Source: Burkholderiales bacterium (GTDB lineage: Bacteria > Pseudomonadota > Gammaproteobacteria > Burkholderiales > Usitatibacteraceae). From it: 15,265 nt of DNA. The DNA lies in NCBI GenBank assembly GCA_017880705.1, contig JADGRS010000025.1, positions 1-15,265 on the forward strand, written 5' to 3'. The notes beneath the pieces were generated by a model. The model saw only the letters and a program-made list of their open reading frames with translations. It ran no database searches and was not told the origin of the DNA. Both the position numbers and the translations under genes were made by a program. Below are positions 14,724-15,265 of the stretch, piece after piece (the first letter of the stretch is position 1; each line of letters starts with the position of its first letter).

Positions 14724-15185
14724 ATGAAAAGCCCCTTCGCGGCGATCGTTCTGGCGATCGCGACTTCCGTGACGCTGCCGGCCCTGGCCGGCGAAAGAGA
14801 CGTTGTCTATGGGCCGGATAGCGCCGTGCGCTTGCTGGCCCCGTATGTCGACGAGATCCAGGCGAAGAGCGACATCGCGATCAGGGCCTCGAAACGCGAC
14901 ATCGGACAACTCGTGCTCGAGGTGATCGACGGCAAGGCAACCGCCGCGGCGATCGCCATCCCGCTTCCGCAGGCGCTCGCCGCGGCGCGCGAGGCGGCGT
15001 GGGCGGAGGGTCGCATGCTCACCTTCCCCGTTTCCCTCCGGTTCCACGAGGTCGCGGCAGTGTCGCGCGACGGCGTGCCGGCGGGATTGGTCACGCTGGG
15101 TGCCGCGCCGGAGAGCCTGGATAGGGTGCTGGCCGAGTTGCGCGACGCATCGGCGAACCGGAAGATGTTCGCCCAGCAACGGTAG
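14724..15185 (+). CDS. Small exported PBP-lobe-like protein (copy 2, diverged paralogue)
   Basis: A 153-residue protein with a Sec signal peptide (MKSPFAAIVLAIATSVTLPA, then LA; likely cleavage after Ala22). It aligns without gaps to copy 1 over the first 140 residues, keeping VYG, LAPY, AKSD, GQLVL, DGK, IPLPQA, AREAA and the end LAELR. It differs where copy 1 has SPLGSG: here the stretch is SKRDIG, so the glycine-serine anion-loop-like residues are lost. It also carries a 13-residue tail (DASANRKMFAQQR) with no counterpart in copy 1. Its upstream region is homologous to that of copy 1, so the pair arose by tandem duplication of gene plus promoter. Different ligands or partners for the two copies are possible but unproven. 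It converges on the next gene with 33 bases between. Confidence 0.75.
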   Translation: MKSPFAAIVLAIATSVTLPALAGERDVVYGPDSAVRLLAPYVDEIQAKSDIAIRASKRDIGQLVLEVIDGKATAAAIAIPLPQALAAAREAAWAEGRMLTFPVSLRFHEVAAVSRDGVPAGLVTLGAAPESLDRVLAELRDASANRKMFAQQR

Positions 15186-15218
15186 ACCTGGCGCGCGCGC
15201 CTCGCGCGAGCGAGGGCC
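15186..15218. other. Short convergent intergenic region with GC-rich palindromes
   Basis: Contains GGCGCGCGCGCC (15190-15201) and CTCGCGCGAG (15201-15210), both exact palindromes. There is no T-run that would mark a standard intrinsic terminator in either direction, so a termination role is only a guess. Confidence 0.3.
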
Positions 15219-15265
15219 TCAGCCTTCATCGATCCACTTCGGCCGGCGCTTCTCGAGAAAGGCCG
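15219..15265 (-). CDS. C-terminus of an enoyl-CoA hydratase/isomerase-like protein (partial)
   Basis: Only the last 14 residues and the stop codon are inside the window: AFLEKRRPKWIDEG, then TGA at 15221-15219. The AFLEKR-P-W pattern is the usual C-terminal end of crotonase-family enoyl-CoA hydratases. The rest lies beyond the right edge. With so few residues the assignment is tentative, and the exact substrate cannot be inferred. Confidence 0.65.
   Translation of the reverse strand, partial: AFLEKRRPKWIDEG

Noticed and set aside
15190..15210. GC palindromes as an intrinsic terminator
   Set aside because: Alternating GC in GC-rich DNA forms palindromes easily and there is no T-run on either side; kept only as a low-confidence note.

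Overview
The window is a high-GC stretch of chromosome from a proteobacterium, most likely a betaproteobacterium. The evidence for that is an APS-reductase-type CysH with the two iron-sulfur cysteine pairs, a cysI-DUF934-cysH order, a single-gene CysI with no cysJ, and a divergent CysB-like regulator. The genus cannot be fixed from sequence alone.

Positions 1 to 12263 (minus strand) hold one very compact assimilatory sulfate reduction locus. Read from its promoter it runs cysI, DUF934, cysH, cysD, cysN, cobA, sbp, a degenerate EAL-domain gene, cysT, cysW, cysA, fpr, a rhodanese and a peroxiredoxin cut by the window edge. Of the 13 junctions, 10 overlap (ATGA, GTGA, TGATG or 8-base overlaps), and the other gaps are 45, 7 and 9 bases, so it looks like a single operon of about 12 kb. 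Sbp-CysT-CysW-CysA import sulfate, CysD/CysN make APS, CysH reduces it to sulfite, and CysI reduces sulfite to sulfide using siroheme whose first dedicated step is made by CobA. Fpr is a plausible source of electrons in place of the missing CysJ. The rhodanese and peroxiredoxin add sulfane-sulfur and peroxide handling.

Positions 12264 to 12357 form a short AT-rich divergent promoter between cysI and the plus-strand regulator cysB (12358 to 13299). A worn copy of a dispersed palindromic repeat sits where cysB converges on a minus-strand gene for an exported Rieske-like protein (13340 to 14041), in which one expected cluster-ligand histidine appears to be Arg.

Positions 14042 to 15185 hold two tandem paralogous genes for small exported proteins resembling the first lobe of anion-binding periplasmic proteins. 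Each has the same upstream block, including a CRP-like TGTGC-N6-TCACA site. The window ends in the last codons of a minus-strand enoyl-CoA hydratase-like gene.

The most unusual items are the catalytically degenerate EAL protein embedded between sbp and cysT, a perfect 27-base inverted repeat translated in frame inside the N terminus of CysD, and the duplicated gene-plus-promoter units. No tRNA, rRNA, CRISPR array or transposase was seen, and no gene-free stretch exceeds 300 bases.
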